A DNA stretch of 5,394 bases from an uncultured Alphaproteobacteria bacterium (GTDB taxonomy: Bacteria; Pseudomonadota; Alphaproteobacteria; Rs-D84): contig CAMHKP010000038.1 of assembly GCA_946185785.1 (NCBI GenBank), positions 1 through 5,394 on the forward strand, read 5' to 3'. This document shows, one piece after another, positions 4,950 to 5,394 of the stretch (position 1 is its first letter; each line of letters starts with the position of its first letter). The notes below the pieces were generated by a model. It made no database searches. It worked only from the letters and a program-made list of their open reading frames with translations, and was not told the origin of the DNA. A program made the position numbers and the translations under genes.

Positions 4950-5394
4950 TTAATTCAAAATTGGATTAAATTCCAATCCTTCACAGCAGCCATCGCTATT
5001 ACAACCACCATCATATCCATTTTTCTTGCAATAGCTATTACCTGAGGTGCCGGGGGTGCAAGACATCGTATCACAAAGTTCTAGCGCATCACCAATGACA
5101 CAGCATCCATTATTACAACGTGGCCAGTTCACGTTCGTACAATCGCTGCTGGTACTGCATGAACCATGTGTACAAGTGTCAGCAATACTAGGTGTACACG
5201 TACACGTACCAGTAGTGCCGTTTTGGAATAAATTACACGTTATCGTGACATTACTATTTGAATCAAATGAGTTCGGACATGCCGCAGCCCCAGTGGCAGC
5301 AGTACATGAGTATCCATGACTATTATATTCCCTACAATCATCATCAGTTATACCTGGATCTGGATTTGCTGCAATCGCACGCTGACAACATCCC
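4950..5394 (-). CDS. Second secreted cysteine-rich protein, C-terminal part (runs off the right edge)
   Basis: The frame is open from the right edge to TAA at 4950-4952, giving 147 residues with 20 cysteines. It begins with GCC, so another CC-ending module precedes it outside the window. Then come a CREYNSHGYS segment and a C-x10-C-x-C unit, and finally two complete six-cysteine modules: C-THGS-C-STSSD-C..C-NNG-CC and C-DTMS-C..C..C-NSDG-CC. The tail EGLEFNPILN is short and has no anchor. The last two modules align with the last two of the neighbouring protein (PRC..NGCCV.G....CDTMSCT), so they are tandem paralogues. The neighbour starts about 57 bp downstream with no hairpin terminator between, so co-transcription is likely. 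The N-terminus, presumably with a signal peptide, lies beyond the window. Function unknown. GTG at 5132 is only an internal valine codon, not a start. Confidence 0.85.
   Translation of the reverse strand, partial: GCCQRAIAANPDPGITDDDCREYNSHGYSCTAATGAAACPNSFDSNSNVTITCNLFQNGTTGTCTCTPSIADTCTHGSCSTSSDCTNVNWPRCNNGCCVIGDALELCDTMSCTPGTSGNSYCKKNGYDGGCNSDGCCEGLEFNPILN
4983..5174 (-). repeat. Two tandem six-cysteine modules in the upstream paralogue
   Basis: Same C..C..C..C..CC pattern as the seven modules of the neighbouring gene. The last module carries CDTMSCT in both proteins. At DNA level 3430-3444 and 5062-5076 (gacat[t/c]gtatcacaa on the plus strand) differ at one base in 15, pointing to a common origin by duplication or gene conversion. 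Confidence 0.8.
5196..5237 (-). repeat. C-x10-C-x-C module shared with the downstream paralogue (copy 2)
   Basis: Reads C-NLFQNGTTGT-C-T-C, the same cysteine spacing as 4644-4685 and with a similar GT/GS-rich turn before the second cysteine. Here it lies just before the last two six-cysteine modules, whereas in the neighbour it is near the N-terminus. Confidence 0.5.

Overview
The window reads as a compact bacterial chromosome segment of moderate GC. It holds three complete housekeeping genes, the 5' end of a fourth, and a pair of very cysteine-rich secreted proteins. Intergenic gaps are tiny (2, 36 and 37 bp at three of the five junctions). Complete genes read cleanly with the standard bacterial code (stops TAA, TAA, TAA, TGA). 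The short transketolase, the HisRS N-terminus beginning KPLSGF and the compact layout would fit an uncultured, probably host-associated, reduced-genome proteobacterium (possibly alphaproteobacterial). That placement is inference; no rRNA or tRNA is present to support it.

Left part (1-2824, all minus strand). The start of a probable histidyl-tRNA synthetase gene runs off the left edge and has its own extended -10 promoter. Upstream of it lies a two-gene unit, transketolase (tkt) followed after 2 bp by a YgjP/DUF45-type zinc metallopeptidase. Between metallopeptidase and hisS are a GC-rich hairpin and a small inverted repeat at the predicted hisS transcription start.

Centre (2825-3321). A 36-bp gap separates tkt from the divergent rnhA (RNase HI, plus strand). 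Two extended -10 elements on opposite strands overlap there, so it looks like one bidirectional promoter. rnhA has a strong ribosome-binding site, whereas tkt has none and is probably read from a leaderless or nearly leaderless mRNA. A 14-bp stem with T-runs on both strands ends rnhA and the convergent gene to its right.

Right part (3327-5394, minus strand). Two neighbouring genes encode secreted or surface cysteine-rich proteins. The complete one (521 aa, 59 Cys) has a signal peptide, a mosaic N-terminal half, and a C-terminal half whose last 42 cysteines divide exactly into seven six-cysteine modules of the form C..C..C..C..CC. The other runs off the right edge and ends in two copies of the same module, including a shared CDTMSCT block. 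I do not recognise this module as a named family. It is the most interesting content of the window.
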